Positions 1 through 19,510 of a stretch of 64,000 nucleotides of DNA are shown one piece after another. Under the pieces are notes generated by a model. That model was not told the origin of the DNA, did no database searches, and was given only the letters and a program-made list of their open reading frames with translations. The stretch covers positions 6,151,001 to 6,215,000 of the forward strand of contig NZ_CP095481.1 in the NCBI RefSeq assembly GCF_023023025.1, written 5' to 3'. Origin of the DNA: Amycolatopsis sp. WQ 127309. GTDB lineage: Bacteria > Actinomycetota > Actinomycetes > Mycobacteriales > Pseudonocardiaceae. The translations under genes and the position numbers were made by a program. Position 1 is the stretch's first letter. Every line of letters begins with the position of its first letter.

Positions 1-7620
<7,620 letters not shown>

Positions 7621-7661
7621 GCGGCAAGCCCCGGAACGGAAGCGGAGTACGGAGAACGCAC

Positions 7662-10600
7662 ATGGCCACGTCCCCAGAACAACTCGTCGACGCTCTGCGT
7701 GTTTCCCTGAAGGAGAACGAACGGCTCCGCGCGCGCACCACGGAAATCCTCGCCGAAGCGACCGAGCCGATCGCCGTCATCGGCATGGCTTGCCGGTTCC
7801 CGGGCGGGGTCTCCTCGCCCGCACAGCTGTGGGACCTGGTCGCCGGTGGGGTCGACGCGATCGGCGCGTTCCCGGACGACCGCGGCTGGGACCTGGACCG
7901 GCTGTTCGACCCGGACCCCGGCAAGGCCGGCACGTCGTACGTGCGGGAAGGCGGCTTCCTCGAGGACGTGGCGGGTTTCGACCCGGGGTTCTTCGGGATC
8001 AGCCCGCGCGAGGCCCTCGCCATGGACCCGCAGCAGCGGGTGCTGCTGGAAGCCTCGTGGGAGACCTTCGAAGACGCGGGAATCGACCCGGGCACCCTCG
8101 CGGGAACCGCGGTCGGGTGCTACGCCGGCGTCATCAACCAGGAGTACGCCGTCAGCACCCAGCCCGGGCTGGACGAACTCGAAGGTTACCGGCTGACCGG
8201 GAACGCGGGCAGCGTCGCGTCGGGCCGGGTGTCGTACTCCTTGGGGTTCGAGGGTCCGGCGTTGACGGTGGACACGGCGTGTTCGTCGTCGCTGGTGGCG
8301 ATTCACCTTGCGGCACAGGCGTTGCGTCGTGGTGAGTGCTCGATGGCCCTCGCTGGTGGTGTGACGGTGATGGCGACGCCGAGTCTGTTCGTGGATTTCT
8401 CGCGTCAGCGTGGTTTGGCCGGTGACGCGCGGTGCAAGGCGTTTGCGGGTGCGGCGGATGGCACCAGTTTCAGCGAGGGTGTCGGGCTGGTCTTGCTGGA
8501 GCGGCTTTCGGTGGCGCAGGCCGCGGGGCACCGGGTGCTGGCGGTGGTGCGTGGTTCGGCGGTGAACCAGGATGGTGCGTCGAATGGTTTGACGGCGCCG
8601 AACGGTCCGTCGCAGCAGCGGGTGATCCGGGCGGCGCTGGCCAGCGCTGATCTGTCCACAGTGGACATCGATGCGGTGGAGGCCCACGGAACCGGGACGT
8701 CGCTGGGTGATCCGATCGAGGCGCAGGCGTTGCTGGCGACGTACGGGCAAGGCCGGGACGAGCCGTTGTGGCTGGGTTCGGTGAAGTCCAACATCGGTCA
8801 CACCCAAGGTGCTGCGGGTGTCGCGGGTGTGATCAAGATGATCGAAGCCATGCGCAGAGGCGTGTTGCCGCGGACGTTGCACGTGGACGAGCCGACGTCC
8901 AAAGTGGATTGGTCCGCCGGTGCGGTGCGGTTGCTGACGGAGTCGCGGGACTGGCCGGAAGCAGGTCGGCCGCGGCGGGCGGGGGTGTCGTCGTTCGGGA
9001 TCAGCGGCACCAACGCCCACCTGATCCTCGAACAAGCACCCGAGCACACCGTCGGCGAAGAGCCCGCGCCGCCGCTGTTCCCGGGCGGTGTGGTCCCGTG
9101 GGTGCTCTCGGCGCGCACCGAGCCGGCGCTGTCCGCGCATGCGGCCCGGCTCGCCGACGCCGCGAGCGCGGGCGTCACCGGCATGGCCGGGTCGCTGACC
9201 GGACGGGCGGCGATGACCCGCCGGGCGGTCGTCCTGGCGACGGACAGCGACGCGGGCGTCGCCGGCCTGCGGGCCGTGGCCTCGGGTGCGGCCTCGCCCG
9301 CCGTCGTGCGCGGCACCGCCCTGCCGGGCCGGTCGGCGATCGTCTTCGCGGGCCAGGGCTCGCAATGGGCGGGCGTGGGCCGGTCGTGGCCGGCGGACTC
9401 GGTGTTCGCCCGGTCCCTGGAGGCCGTCGTGGCCGAGCTGGACTGCCCGGGCCTCGCGGAGGTGATGCGCAGCGACGCCGCCGCCCTCGACGAAACGGGT
9501 TACACCCAGCCGATGCTGTTCGCGGTCGAGGTGGCGCTGTGGGACCTGCTGTCCGCGGCGGGCGTGCGCCCGGACTACGTGCTGGGCCATTCGGTCGGGG
9601 AGATCACCGCCGCGTACGTGGCCGGCGTCCTGGACCTGCCGGACGCCGCGAAGCTGGTCTCGGCGCGGGCGAGCCTGATGCAGGCCCTCCCGCCGGGCGG
9701 CGGGATGGCGGCCGTGGCCGCGCCGGCCGGACTGGACGCGGCCGACCGGCTGACGTCGGTGCTGGCCGGCACCGGCGTCGTCGTGTCGGCGGTGAACAGC
9801 CCGTCCTCGGCCGTGCTGTCCGGCGAGGTCACCGCCGTGCACGCGCTGGCGGACGAGCTGCGCGCCCAGGGCTGGCGGGTCAACCGGCTGCGGGTGAGCC
9901 ACGCCTTCCACTCCCCGTTGATGGAGCCGATGCTGGCGGAGTTCGACCGGGTCGCGCGCGGGCTGATGTACCGGAAGCCGGTGATCCCGGTCGTGTCGAC
10001 GGTGACCGGACGGCCGGTCGAACCGGATGCCGGCTACTGGGTCCGCCAGGTGCGCGAAAGCGTCCGGTTCGACCAGGGCGTCCGGTTCGCCCTCGACCAG
10101 GGCGTCCGGAACTTCCTCGAGGTCGGCCCGCACAGCGCGCTGGCCATGGCGATCACCGAAACCGCGCAGGCGGCCGGGGTCGACGCCGCGGTCAACGGCA
10201 CCCTGCGCCGCGACGACGACAGCCCGCAACGGGTGCTCGCCGGCCTCGCCGCCGCGTTCACCACGGGGCTGGCGGTGGACTGGCCCGCGGTGCTCGGCGG
10301 GCCGGGCCCGCGGGTCCCGCTGCCGGCCTACCCCTTCGAACACGAGCGGTTCTGGTTCACCTCGGCGACGGTCTCCGACGCCGCGTCGCTGGGCCAGCGA
10401 ACCGCCGCTCACCCCGTGCTGGGGGCCGTGGTGGACCTCACGCAGGACGCCGGCCTGGTGCTGACCGGCCGCGTCGGCACCGGCCTGCAGCCGTGGTGGT
10501 CCGAGCACACCGTGTTCGGCACGGTCGTGGTGCCCGGCACCGGCGTCGCGGACTGGGTCTGGCACGCCGGCGCCCAGGTGGACTGCCCGGAGATCAAGGA

Positions 10601-13600
10601 GCTGGTCCTCGAGGCCCCGCTGGTGCTGGCCGACCGCTCGCCCCGGCAGGTGCAGGTGCGCGTGGCGGCCCCCGGCGAGGACGGGAACCGGGCCGTGACC
10701 GTGCATTCGCGGGCCGGCGGTGACGGCGCGGAGTGGGTGTGCCACGCCACCGCGGTGGCCGGGCCGACGGCCCGCGGGGTCACCGGCGAGGCCCTCGGCG
10801 AGTGGCTTCCCGAAGGCGCGCAAGGCCTCGACCTGTCGCGGGCGTACGACACCCTCGAGGAAGCCGGGTTCGGCTACGGTCCCGGTTTCCGCGGGCTGCG
10901 CCGCGCGTGGCGGCTCGGCAACGACCGCTACGCCGAAGTGGAGCTCCCCGGCTCCGCGGCCGGTTTCCCGCTCCACCCGGCGTTGCTGGACGCCGCCATG
11001 CACGTGGGCGCGGTCGACGCGGTGGCGAACGGTGCGAGCGCCGCGATGCCGTTCGCCTGGCGCGGCGCACGGGTGTACGCCACCGGGGCGACGGCGGTGC
11101 GGGTCCGGTGGCGGCCGCTCGGCGCGCACGAGTTCCGGCTGGACGTGGCCGACGCCTCCGGCGCGCCGGTCGCGACGATCGACAGCGTCACCACGCGGCC
11201 GGTCACCGCGGACGGCGTCCGCGAGCAGTCCGGCGGCCTGTACTTCGTGGACTGGCAACCGGTTTCCGCCGAGAGTGCCGCAGCCGACGCCCCGAGCACC
11301 GACGTCGTGTGGGTGACCGGGCACGATCCCGCGACGGTGGTCGCCGAGACGGTCGGCGTGCTCCAGCGGTGGCTGACCGGGGATCGCGAGACCCCGCTGG
11401 TGGTGGCCACGACGCACGCGGTCGCGGCGGCGTCCGGGGACGCCGTCGACCTGGCCCTGGCGCCGGTGTGGGGCCTGGTGCGCACCGCGCAGAACGAGCA
11501 CCCCGGCCGGTTCGTGCTGGTCGACGTCGACGACGACCCCGCGTCGCGGGCCGCGGTGCCCGGCGTGGCCGGCACCGGTGCGGACCAGGTGGCGATCCGG
11601 GCCGGCCGGCCGCTGGTGCCCCGGCTGGTGCGGCGGCACCCCGGCGACCCGCTGACGCCGCCCCCGGGCCCGTGGCGGCTCGAGACCCGCGGTACGGGCA
11701 GCGTGTCGGACCTGCTGCTGCGGCCCTGGGACGAGGGCACGCGGCCGCTGGAGACCGGCGAGGTCCGGATCGCGGTCCGCGCGGCGGGGGTGAACTTCCG
11801 CGACGTCGTCACCGCGCTGGGCATGGTGGCCGACCAGCGCGCCCTCGGCGGCGAGGGCGCCGGCGTGGTGCTCGAGGTCGGGCCCGGCGTGACCGGCCTG
11901 GCGGCCGGGGACCGCGTCCTCGGCCTGCTGCCGGCCGCGGGCCCGGTGGTCGTGACCGACCGGCGGTCGGTGGCCCCGGTGCCGGCGGGCTGGTCGTTCG
12001 CCCAGGCGGCCACGGTCCCCATCGTGTTCCTGACGGCCTGGTACGGGCTGCGTGAGCTGGCCGGCCTGCGGTCCGGGGAGACGGTGCTGGTGCACGCCGG
12101 CGCCGGCGGCGTCGGGATGGCGGCGATCCAGCTCGCCCGGCTGTGGGGGGCGAAGGTCCTGGCGACGGCGAACCCGGCGAAGTGGCCGGTGCTGGCCGGG
12201 CTGGGGATCGACGAAGCGGCCATCGCTTCCTCGCGGACCACCGAGTTCGCCGGCCGGTTCGCCGGCGCCGGCGTCGACGTCGTGCTGAACTCGCTGGCCG
12301 GGGCGCAGGCGGACGCGTCACTGGGCCTGCTGAAGCCGGGTGGCCGGTTCATCGAGATGGGCAAGACCGACGTCCGTGACCCCGCGGACCACCCCGGCCT
12401 GCGGTACCGGGCGTTCGACCTGATGGACGCGGGCCTGGACACCATCGCCGAGATGCTCGAAGCGCTGCTGGCGCTGTTCGCCCGCTGCGACCTGCGGCCG
12501 CTGCCGGTGACCGCGTGGGACGTCCGGCACGCCGCCGGCGCGTACCGGTACATGAGCCAGGCCAAGCACACCGGGAAGGTCGTCCTGACCCTCCCGGCCG
12601 GGCTCGGCCCGGACGGCACCGTCCTCGTCACCGGCGGCACCGGCACCCTCGGCGGCCTCGTCGCCCGGCACCTGGTCGCCGACCGGGGCGTGCGGCGCCT
12701 GCTGCTGATCAGCCGCCGGGGCCCCGGCGCCGAAGGCGCGCAGGCCCTCCGCGAGGAGCTGACCGGACTGGGCGCCGACGTGACCGTCTCGGCGTGCGAC
12801 GTGACCGACCTCGACGCGCTGCGCGCGGTGGTCCGGGGCCATCGGCTGCAGGCCGTGGTGCACACCGCGGGGGTGCTGGCGGACGCGCCGATCGCGGCGA
12901 TCCGGCCGGACCAGGTGGCCGCCGTGCTGGCCCCGAAGGTGCTCGGCGCGTGGAACCTGCACCTGCTCACCCAGGAGGCCGACCTGGCGTCGTTCGTCCT
13001 CTTCTCGTCGCTGGCCGGCGTCGTGGGCAGTCCCGGCCAGGGCGTCTACGCGGCGGCCAACGCCTATCTGGACGGCCTCGCCGAGCACCGCCGGCGCCGC
13101 GGCCTGCCGGCGGTCTCGCTGGCCTGGGGCCTGTGGGGCCGGGCGAGCGGGATGAGCGGCGGTCTCGGGCAGACCGACCTCGCCCGGATCGCCCGCGGTG
13201 GCGCGGTGCCGATGAGCGACGACGAGGCGCTGCGGCGGCTCGACTCCGCGCTCGCCACCCCCGCCGCCGTGGTGGTTCCCGCGGTGCTGGACACCGGCTC
13301 GCTCCAGGCGGGCACCGCGCCCGCGATCATGACCGGCCTGGTGCGCCAGGCACCCCGGCAGAGCGCGGCGGCGGCCGAGCCGGCGAGCGAGCTGGTCCGG
13401 CGGCTGACCGGGCTCGGCGTCGCCGACCAGCAGCGCGTCGTGCTGGACCTGGTGCGCGTCGAGGCCGCCGCCGTGCTCGGGCACGGCGGCCGGGACGCCA
13501 TCGACCCGGACCAGCAGTTCAAGGACCTGGGCTTCGACTCGCTGACGGCCGTCGAGCTCCGCAACCGGCTGGCCAACGCCACCGGCTCGCGCCTGCCGGC

Positions 13601-13904
13601 CACGCTGGTGTTCGACCACCCGACCCCGGTCGAGCTGGCCCGGGAGCTCACCGCCAAGGCCGCGCCCGCACCCGTGACCGCCGCCGGTTCGGCACTGTCC
13701 GAACTGGACAAGGTGGAACAGGCGATTCCCGCGCTGCTCGGCGACGGCGAGGCCGGGACCGTGCTGGGCCGGCTGCGTGAGCTCGTGCGCAAGCTGGAGA
13801 GCCCGGCGGAACCGGCGGCCATCGATCCGGGCGCGGCGACCGACGACGAACTGTTCGCACTGCTCGACGAGTTGGGCGATGCCCCGGGAAGGCGAGACGC
13901 GTGA
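7662..13904 (+). CDS. Modular type I PKS, one module: KS-AT-DH-ER-KR-ACP (malonyl)
   Basis: The protein has 2080 residues. An N-terminal coiled-coil docking helix (residues 1-38) precedes the KS. The KS has the usual TACSSSL, EAHGTGT and NIGHT motifs. The AT carries GHSVG and HAFH, predicting malonyl-CoA. The DH retains HxxxGxxxxP ([10 protein letters not shown]), although the usual HPWL just before it is replaced by QPWW, and the conserved HPALLDAA Asp is present. The ER (NFRDV) and KR (Lys, Ser and Tyr of the triad all present) look functional, so a fully saturated unit is expected. An ACP (GFDSL) and a C-terminal docking tail (FALLDELGD) end the protein. The start follows a purine-rich site 41 bases after the previous PKS gene. 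Its stop overlaps the next start as GTGA, indicating translational coupling. Confidence 0.95.
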   Translation: MATSPEQLVDALRVSLKENERLRARTTEILAEATEPIAVIGMACRFPGGVSSPAQLWDLVAGGVDAIGAFPDDRGWDLDRLFDPDPGKAGTSYVREGGFLEDVAGFDPGFFGISPREALAMDPQQRVLLEASWETFEDAGIDPGTLAGTAVGCYAGVINQEYAVSTQPGLDELEGYRLTGNAGSVASGRVSYSLGFEGPALTVDTACSSSLVAIHLAAQALRRGECSMALAGGVTVMATPSLFVDFSRQRGLAGDARCKAFAGAADGTSFSEGVGLVLLERLSVAQAAGHRVLAVVRGSAVNQDGASNGLTAPNGPSQQRVIRAALASADLSTVDIDAVEAHGTGTSLGDPIEAQALLATYGQGRDEPLWLGSVKSNIGHTQGAAGVAGVIKMIEAMRRGVLPRTLHVDEPTSKVDWSAGAVRLLTESRDWPEAGRPRRAGVSSFGISGTNAHLILEQAPEHTVGEEPAPPLFPGGVVPWVLSARTEPALSAHAARLADAASAGVTGMAGSLTGRAAMTRRAVVLATDSDAGVAGLRAVASGAASPAVVRGTALPGRSAIVFAGQGSQWAGVGRSWPADSVFARSLEAVVAELDCPGLAEVMRSDAAALDETGYTQPMLFAVEVALWDLLSAAGVRPDYVLGHSVGEITAAYVAGVLDLPDAAKLVSARASLMQALPPGGGMAAVAAPAGLDAADRLTSVLAGTGVVVSAVNSPSSAVLSGEVTAVHALADELRAQGWRVNRLRVSHAFHSPLMEPMLAEFDRVARGLMYRKPVIPVVSTVTGRPVEPDAGYWVRQVRESVRFDQGVRFALDQGVRNFLEVGPHSALAMAITETAQAAGVDAAVNGTLRRDDDSPQRVLAGLAAAFTTGLAVDWPAVLGGPGPRVPLPAYPFEHERFWFTSATVSDAASLGQRTAAHPVLGAVVDLTQDAGLVLTGRVGTGLQPWWSEHTVFGTVVVPGTGVADWVWHAGAQVDCPEIKELVLEAPLVLADRSPRQVQVRVAAPGEDGNRAVTVHSRAGGDGAEWVCHATAVAGPTARGVTGEALGEWLPEGAQGLDLSRAYDTLEEAGFGYGPGFRGLRRAWRLGNDRYAEVELPGSAAGFPLHPALLDAAMHVGAVDAVANGASAAMPFAWRGARVYATGATAVRVRWRPLGAHEFRLDVADASGAPVATIDSVTTRPVTADGVREQSGGLYFVDWQPVSAESAAADAPSTDVVWVTGHDPATVVAETVGVLQRWLTGDRETPLVVATTHAVAAASGDAVDLALAPVWGLVRTAQNEHPGRFVLVDVDDDPASRAAVPGVAGTGADQVAIRAGRPLVPRLVRRHPGDPLTPPPGPWRLETRGTGSVSDLLLRPWDEGTRPLETGEVRIAVRAAGVNFRDVVTALGMVADQRALGGEGAGVVLEVGPGVTGLAAGDRVLGLLPAAGPVVVTDRRSVAPVPAGWSFAQAATVPIVFLTAWYGLRELAGLRSGETVLVHAGAGGVGMAAIQLARLWGAKVLATANPAKWPVLAGLGIDEAAIASSRTTEFAGRFAGAGVDVVLNSLAGAQADASLGLLKPGGRFIEMGKTDVRDPADHPGLRYRAFDLMDAGLDTIAEMLEALLALFARCDLRPLPVTAWDVRHAAGAYRYMSQAKHTGKVVLTLPAGLGPDGTVLVTGGTGTLGGLVARHLVADRGVRRLLLISRRGPGAEGAQALREELTGLGADVTVSACDVTDLDALRAVVRGHRLQAVVHTAGVLADAPIAAIRPDQVAAVLAPKVLGAWNLHLLTQEADLASFVLFSSLAGVVGSPGQGVYAAANAYLDGLAEHRRRRGLPAVSLAWGLWGRASGMSGGLGQTDLARIARGGAVPMSDDEALRRLDSALATPAAVVVPAVLDTGSLQAGTAPAIMTGLVRQAPRQSAAAAEPASELVRRLTGLGVADQQRVVLDLVRVEAAAVLGHGGRDAIDPDQQFKDLGFDSLTAVELRNRLANATGSRLPATLVFDHPTPVELARELTAKAAPAPVTAAGSALSELDKVEQAIPALLGDGEAGTVLGRLRELVRKLESPAEPAAIDPGAATDDELFALLDELGDAPGRRDA

Positions 13905-16900
13905 CCACCAGCGAAGACAGGCTCCGCGACTACCTCAAGCAGGCGACGACCGACCTGCTGGCGACGCGGCGGCGAGTGCGGGACCTGGAGGCCCGGGCCG
14001 GCGAACCGATCGCGATCGTCGGCATGGCGTGCCGCTTCCCCGGCGGCGTCTCGTCCCCGACCGGGCTGTGGGACCTGGTGTCCGGCGGGAGTGACGCCGT
14101 CTCGGCGTTCCCGGACGACCGCGGCTGGGACCTCGCCGGCCTGTTCGATCCCGACCCGGACCGGGCGGGCAAGTCGTACGTCCGTGAAGGGGGCTTCCTC
14201 GACGACGCCACCGGCTTCGACGCGGGGTTCTTCGGCATCAGCCCCCGTGAGGCCCTCGCCATGGATCCGCAGCAGCGGGTGCTGCTGGAGACGTCGTGGG
14301 AGACGTTCGAGAACGCGGGAATCGACCCGATTTCCTTGCGGGGCGGCAATGTAGGGGTCTTCGCGGGCTTGTTCAACCAGGAATACGGCTCTCGTTTTCG
14401 CGGCGCGCGGGAAGACGTCGAAGGCTACCTGGGCTCGGGTTCGGCCGGGAGCGTGGCGTCGGGCCGGGTGTCGTATTCGCTGGGGTTCGAGGGTCCGGCG
14501 TTGACGGTGGACACGGCGTGTTCGTCGTCGCTGGTGGCGATTCATCTTGCGGCGCAGGCGTTGCGTCGTGGTGAGTGTTCGCTGGCTCTTGCTGGTGGTG
14601 TGACGGTGATGGCGTCGCCGGTGTCGTTCGTGGAGTTCAGCCGTCAGCGTGGGTTGGCGGTGGACGGCCGGTGCAAGCCGTTCGCGGGTGCCGCGGACGG
14701 TACGGGCTGGGGCGAGGGTGTCGGGTTGATGCTGCTGGAACGGTTGTCCGTGGCGCAGGCCGCCGGGCACCGGGTGTTGGCTGTGGTGGCGGGTTCGGCG
14801 GTGAACCAGGACGGTGCGTCGAATGGTTTGACGGCGCCGAACGGTCCGTCGCAGCAGCGGGTGATCCGGGCGGCTCTTGCCGGTGCGGGTCTGTCGGTGT
14901 CCGATGTGGACGCTGTTGAGGCGCACGGTACGGGCACGTCTTTGGGTGACCCGATCGAGGCGCAGGCGTTGCTGGCTACCTACGGTCAGGATCGGGTCGA
15001 GCCGTTGTGGCTGGGTTCGGTGAAGTCCAACATCGGTCACACCCAAGGTGCTGCGGGTGTCGCGGGTGTGATCAAGATGGTGGAGGCGATGCGGCGGGGA
15101 GTCCTGCCCGCGACGTTGCACGTCGACGAGCCGTCACCGAAGGTGGACTGGTCCGCGGGTGCGGTGCGGTTGCTGACCGAAGCTCGTGCGTGGCCGGACG
15201 TGGGTCGTCCGCGGCGGGCGGGGGTGTCGTCGTTCGGGATCAGCGGCACCAACGCCCACGTGATTCTCGAACAGGCACCCGAGGTCGAGGTTCCTGCTCG
15301 GGAACCGGCGCCGGGCGGTGTGGTGCCGTTGGTGGTGTCGGGCCGCGGCGCGGCGGGACTGCGGGGTCAGGCCGCCCGATTGGCGTCCTTTGTGGACAAC
15401 GACGACGTGTCGCTCGCGGACGTGGCGACGTCCTTGGTGACGACGCGGGCGCTGCTGCCGGATCGCGCCGTGGTCCTGGCCGCCGACCGCGATGAGGCCG
15501 TCGCGGGGTTGCGCGCGCTGGCCGAAGGTGCGCCCGGGGTGGTTTCGGGCGTGGCGAGTCCGGGTGGCGTGGCGGTGATGTTCTCCGGCCAGGGCAGCCA
15601 ACGCGCCGGGATGGGACACGAGCTGTACGAGCGGTTCCCGGTGTTCCGGGAGGCGGTCGACGAGGTGTGCGCGGAGCTGGGGCGGTGGCTCGATGCGACC
15701 GCGCTGCGTTCGGTGATGTTCACCGGTACCGCCGACGGTGCCCGGGGAAACAGCGTCGATGAGACCGGGTGGGCACAGCCGGCGTTGTTCGTCTTCGAGG
15801 TGGCGTTGTTCCGGCTGCTCCGCTCGTGGGGCGTGCAGGTGGATGTGGTCGGCGGGCATTCCCTGGGCGAGGTGACCGCGGCGTTCGTCGCGGGCGTGCT
15901 CGACCTGGCCGGGGCGGCGCGGCTGGTGGCGGCCCGGGCCGGGTTGATGCAGCGGTTGCCGGCGGGCGGGGCGATGGCCTCGGTCGCCGGTGCGACCGAG
16001 CAGCGCGTGCGGGAGGTGCTGGAACAGGCCGGTGCCGTGGTGTCGGTGGCGGCGGTCAACGGCCCCGAGTCCGTGGTGCTGTCCGGCGAGCAGGACGCGC
16101 TCACCGCGGTGACGGACGAGCTGCGGGAGGCGGGCTGCCGGGTGCGGCGGCTGCGGGTCTCGCACGCGTTCCACTCGGTGCTGATGGAGCCGATGCTGGA
16201 CGAGTTCCGCGCGGTGGTCGAGCAGATCACGCTGCGGGAGCCGGTGCTCACGCTGGTGTCGAACGTGACCGGCGCGGTCGTCGAGCCGGGACAGGTGTCG
16301 GACCCGAAGTACTGGGTGGAGCACGTCCGGGCCACGGTGCGGTTCGGTGACGGGCTCGCGGCGCTGCCCGCCCTCGGGGTGTCCACGGTGCTGGAGGCAG
16401 GCCCGGCCGGGGTGCTGACCGGCATGGGCCCGGACGCGCTGCTGCCGGAGACCCGCGTCGGGTTCGTGGCCACCGCCCGGAAGAACGTCTCCGAGACCCG
16501 CGGTGTGCTGACCGCGCTGGCCGAGTTGTCCGTGCGCGGTGTGCCGGTGGACTGGTCCGTTCACCTCGGCGGCGGTGAGCCGGTGGAGCTGCCGACGTAC
16601 GCGTTCCAGCACGAGAGGTTCTGGCTGGACGCGCCGCCGGGTTCGGGGGATGTGTCCGCGGCGGGACTGGGCTCGCCGGGCCATCCGTTGCTGGGAGCGG
16701 CCTTGGCGATGGCCGAGGGCGGCGGCGTGGTGCTGACGGGCCGGTTGTCGGTGCGGACGCACCCGTGGCTCGCCGATCACGTGGTGGCCGGGGTGGTGCT
16801 GGTGCCGGAGACCCTGTTCGTGGAGCTGGCCGTGCGGGCCGGGGACGAGGTGGGCTGCCCGGTGGTCGAGGAACTCGTCCTGACGCATCCCTTGACCCTT

Positions 16901-19336
16901 ACCGGCCAGGACGCGGTCCAGGTCCAGGTGTCCATCGCCGAGCCCGGCCCCACCGGGAGCCGGGCGCTGACCATCCACGCCCGTCCCGAACCCGCCGACG
17001 ACGAGGACGGCGGCGGGTGGACCCGACACGCTTCCGGCGTCCTCGACCCCACCGCGGCGCGGCCGGAAGCGGGTGACCGGCCCACGTGGCCGCCGGCGGG
17101 CGCCCGGCCGGTGGAGGTGGAAGGCTGCTACGACACCCTCGCCGAGAGCGGTCACCACTACGGCCCGGCCTTCCGGGGCTTGACCGCCGCCTGGACCGAC
17201 GACGACCGCGTCTACGCCGAGGTCTCGCTCCCCATCGCCGGTGGGGACGGCGGTTTCGGCCTCCACCCCGCGCTGCTCGACGCGGCCCTGCACGCCCACG
17301 TCGTCACCTCGGCGGCACCGGACACGCCGCAGTCGGCCGTCGCCTGGCACGGCGTCACCCTGCACGCCACGGGCGCCACGACGCTGCGCGTCCACCTCGT
17401 CCCGACCGGCCCGGGCACGTTCTCCCTTCATGCCACCGACACCGAGGGCACCCCGGTCTTCGGCGTCGGCACCATCACCCACCAGCCACTCGATCCCGCG
17501 GAACTCGGCGCTTCGCGCGTCACGGAATCGCTGTACCGGGTCGACTGGGTCCCCGCCGACGCCGGGGCCGAGAGCGACGCGTCGCCCTCGGTGGTGTCGA
17601 GCCCGCGGCTGGCCGCTCGCCTGGCGGCCGCCGGTGTCGACGCGGTCGCGCACGCCGACCTCCGGTCCCTGGCCGAGTCGGCCGGGCCGGTGCCGGACCT
17701 GGTGGTGGCGGAGATCGAGGCGACCGAGGTGCACGCCGCGGCCCGCGAAGCCCTGCGGCTCTACCAAGCCTGGCTCGCCGAGCCACGCTGGAGCACGGCG
17801 CGGCTGGCCGTCCTGACCACGGGCGCGGTCGCCGCCGGCGGCACCGATGTCCCGGACGCCGCCGGCGCCGCCGTCCGCGCGATGGCCCGCTCCGCGCAGT
17901 GGGAGCACCCCGGCCGGTTCGTCCTCGTCGACGTCGACGACGAGCGCTCACTGCGGGCGTTGCCCGCCGCCGTCGCGACCGGAGAGCCCGAACTCGCCAT
18001 CCGTGGCGGCTCGCCGCTGGTGCCCCGACTGGCGCGCGCCGGCGCCGGGGGAGCATCCCGGCCTTGGGACCCGGCCGGCACGGTGCTGATCACCGGCGGC
18101 ACCGGCGTGGTCGGCGGCACCGTCGCCCGGCACCTGGTGGCCGAACACGGCGTGCGGCACCTCCTGCTGGCCGGCCGGAGCGGACCGGACGCCGCCGGCG
18201 CGGCCGGCCTCGCGGCGCTGGGCGCGGACGTGCGGGTCGAGGCCTGCGACGTCACCGATCGCGACGCGGTGAACCGGCTCCTGGCCGGGATCCCGGCCGA
18301 GCACCCGTTGACCGCGGTGCTGCACATCGCGGGAACACCGGACGACTGCGGGATCACCGAGCTCTCGGCCGAGCGCCTCGACGCGGTGCTCCGGCCCCAG
18401 GTCGACGGTGCGCTGAACCTGCACGAACTGACCCGGGAGCGCGACCTGGCGGCCTTCATCCTGTTCTCCTCGGCCTCCGGCATCGCCGGGAACCCGGGCC
18501 ACAGTGCCTTCGGCGCGGCCGGCGCCTGCCTGGACGCGCTGGCGCGGCGGCGACGCGCGCAGGGGCTGCCCGCCGTGTCGCTGGCCTGGACGGCGTGGGC
18601 GCGGCCCGGCAACGGCATCCGGTCGATGACGGCGGCGGAAGGCATGCGGTTGTTCGACGCCGCGCTCGGCCACGGCGATCCCGTGCTGATGCCGGCCGAG
18701 CTGGACTTCGCCGAACTGCGCGCGCAAGCCATGTCCGGCTCGGTGCCGGCGTTGCTGCGCGGTCTGGTGCGACCGGGCCGGCGGGTCGTGCAGGCGATCG
18801 CGGCGACCCGGGGCGCGGTGGCCGAGCGGCTCGGCGGACTGCCCCCGGCGGACCAGGAACGCGAACTACTGGACCTGGTGAGGAAAGAGGCCGCGGCGAT
18901 CCTCGGGCACGCGCCCGGCGACGCGGTGTCCGCCGAGCGGGCGTTCAGCGAGCTCGGCTTCGATTCGCTCACCGCCGTGCAGCTGCGCAACCGGCTGACG
19001 GCCGTCACCGGGGTGCTCCTGCCGCCGACGCTGATCTTCGACCACCCGAACCCGGCCGCCCTGGCGCGCCTGCTGCAAGCCGAGCTGTTCCGGCCCGTCG
19101 ACAGCACCCGGTCGACCCTGGCGGACCTCGACCGGCTTTCCGAGACCCTGTCGGCGATTCCGCTGGACAGCGCGCTCGAAGGCGAGGTGGCCGCCCGGCT
19201 GCAAGCCATGCTGTCGCGGTGGAAGGAGCGTCCGGCGACCGCCGGGGACGCCGACGCCGCGACGGAGCTGCGGACGGCTTCGACGGCCGCGATCTTCGAC
19301 TTCATCGACAACCAGCTCGGCCGCGTCGAGAAGTGA
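13901..19336 (+). CDS. Modular type I PKS, one module: KS-AT-DH-(inactive KR)-ACP (malonyl)
   Basis: The protein has 1811 residues and starts at a GTG overlapping the previous stop. Domains in order are an N-terminal docking helix, KS with intact Cys-His-His motifs, AT with GHSLG and HAFH (malonyl-CoA), DH with an intact [10 protein letters not shown] motif, KR and ACP. The KR is degraded. The catalytic Tyr is Phe1537 (SAFGAAG instead of NYAAAN), the Lys is Gln1500 and the helical Asn is Gly1541. The active-site Ser (1523-1524) and the nucleotide-binding GGTG motif remain. The segment after the catalytic site is also shortened. The module should therefore leave a beta-ketone, so its DH has nothing to dehydrate. 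The KS-AT half is nearly identical to that of the last PKS module (bases 30.2-32.3 kb). A C-terminal docking tail (FDFIDNQLG) is present. Confidence 0.94.
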   Translation: MTTSEDRLRDYLKQATTDLLATRRRVRDLEARAGEPIAIVGMACRFPGGVSSPTGLWDLVSGGSDAVSAFPDDRGWDLAGLFDPDPDRAGKSYVREGGFLDDATGFDAGFFGISPREALAMDPQQRVLLETSWETFENAGIDPISLRGGNVGVFAGLFNQEYGSRFRGAREDVEGYLGSGSAGSVASGRVSYSLGFEGPALTVDTACSSSLVAIHLAAQALRRGECSLALAGGVTVMASPVSFVEFSRQRGLAVDGRCKPFAGAADGTGWGEGVGLMLLERLSVAQAAGHRVLAVVAGSAVNQDGASNGLTAPNGPSQQRVIRAALAGAGLSVSDVDAVEAHGTGTSLGDPIEAQALLATYGQDRVEPLWLGSVKSNIGHTQGAAGVAGVIKMVEAMRRGVLPATLHVDEPSPKVDWSAGAVRLLTEARAWPDVGRPRRAGVSSFGISGTNAHVILEQAPEVEVPAREPAPGGVVPLVVSGRGAAGLRGQAARLASFVDNDDVSLADVATSLVTTRALLPDRAVVLAADRDEAVAGLRALAEGAPGVVSGVASPGGVAVMFSGQGSQRAGMGHELYERFPVFREAVDEVCAELGRWLDATALRSVMFTGTADGARGNSVDETGWAQPALFVFEVALFRLLRSWGVQVDVVGGHSLGEVTAAFVAGVLDLAGAARLVAARAGLMQRLPAGGAMASVAGATEQRVREVLEQAGAVVSVAAVNGPESVVLSGEQDALTAVTDELREAGCRVRRLRVSHAFHSVLMEPMLDEFRAVVEQITLREPVLTLVSNVTGAVVEPGQVSDPKYWVEHVRATVRFGDGLAALPALGVSTVLEAGPAGVLTGMGPDALLPETRVGFVATARKNVSETRGVLTALAELSVRGVPVDWSVHLGGGEPVELPTYAFQHERFWLDAPPGSGDVSAAGLGSPGHPLLGAALAMAEGGGVVLTGRLSVRTHPWLADHVVAGVVLVPETLFVELAVRAGDEVGCPVVEELVLTHPLTLTGQDAVQVQVSIAEPGPTGSRALTIHARPEPADDEDGGGWTRHASGVLDPTAARPEAGDRPTWPPAGARPVEVEGCYDTLAESGHHYGPAFRGLTAAWTDDDRVYAEVSLPIAGGDGGFGLHPALLDAALHAHVVTSAAPDTPQSAVAWHGVTLHATGATTLRVHLVPTGPGTFSLHATDTEGTPVFGVGTITHQPLDPAELGASRVTESLYRVDWVPADAGAESDASPSVVSSPRLAARLAAAGVDAVAHADLRSLAESAGPVPDLVVAEIEATEVHAAAREALRLYQAWLAEPRWSTARLAVLTTGAVAAGGTDVPDAAGAAVRAMARSAQWEHPGRFVLVDVDDERSLRALPAAVATGEPELAIRGGSPLVPRLARAGAGGASRPWDPAGTVLITGGTGVVGGTVARHLVAEHGVRHLLLAGRSGPDAAGAAGLAALGADVRVEACDVTDRDAVNRLLAGIPAEHPLTAVLHIAGTPDDCGITELSAERLDAVLRPQVDGALNLHELTRERDLAAFILFSSASGIAGNPGHSAFGAAGACLDALARRRRAQGLPAVSLAWTAWARPGNGIRSMTAAEGMRLFDAALGHGDPVLMPAELDFAELRAQAMSGSVPALLRGLVRPGRRVVQAIAATRGAVAERLGGLPPADQERELLDLVRKEAAAILGHAPGDAVSAERAFSELGFDSLTAVQLRNRLTAVTGVLLPPTLIFDHPNPAALARLLQAELFRPVDSTRSTLADLDRLSETLSAIPLDSALEGEVAARLQAMLSRWKERPATAGDADAATELRTASTAAIFDFIDNQLGRVEK
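15864..16178 (+). repeat. Perfect 315-bp direct repeat inside AT (copy 1)
   Basis: This AT segment, from just after the active-site GHS to the HAFH codons, is identical base for base to 31575-31889. Another identical block of 191 bp (14891-15081 and 30602-30792) lies at the same offset of 15711, so the KS-AT halves are colinear without insertions or deletions. This indicates recent duplication or gene conversion between modules. Confidence 0.93.
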
Positions 19337-19510
19337 TCCCCGGCGCGCGTCGCCCCGGCCCGGCAGGACAGGGGAGCCGTAGGGGGTGGCCCAAGGGGTC
19401 CGGGGTGACGCGGCCGGGCGAGACTCGAAGTGGCCCGATGACTTCACGGTGACCGCCGTCCGGCCGCGGTCGGCCCGCGCGGGGTTCGTTACGGAGAAGG
19501 TTGCATCGAC

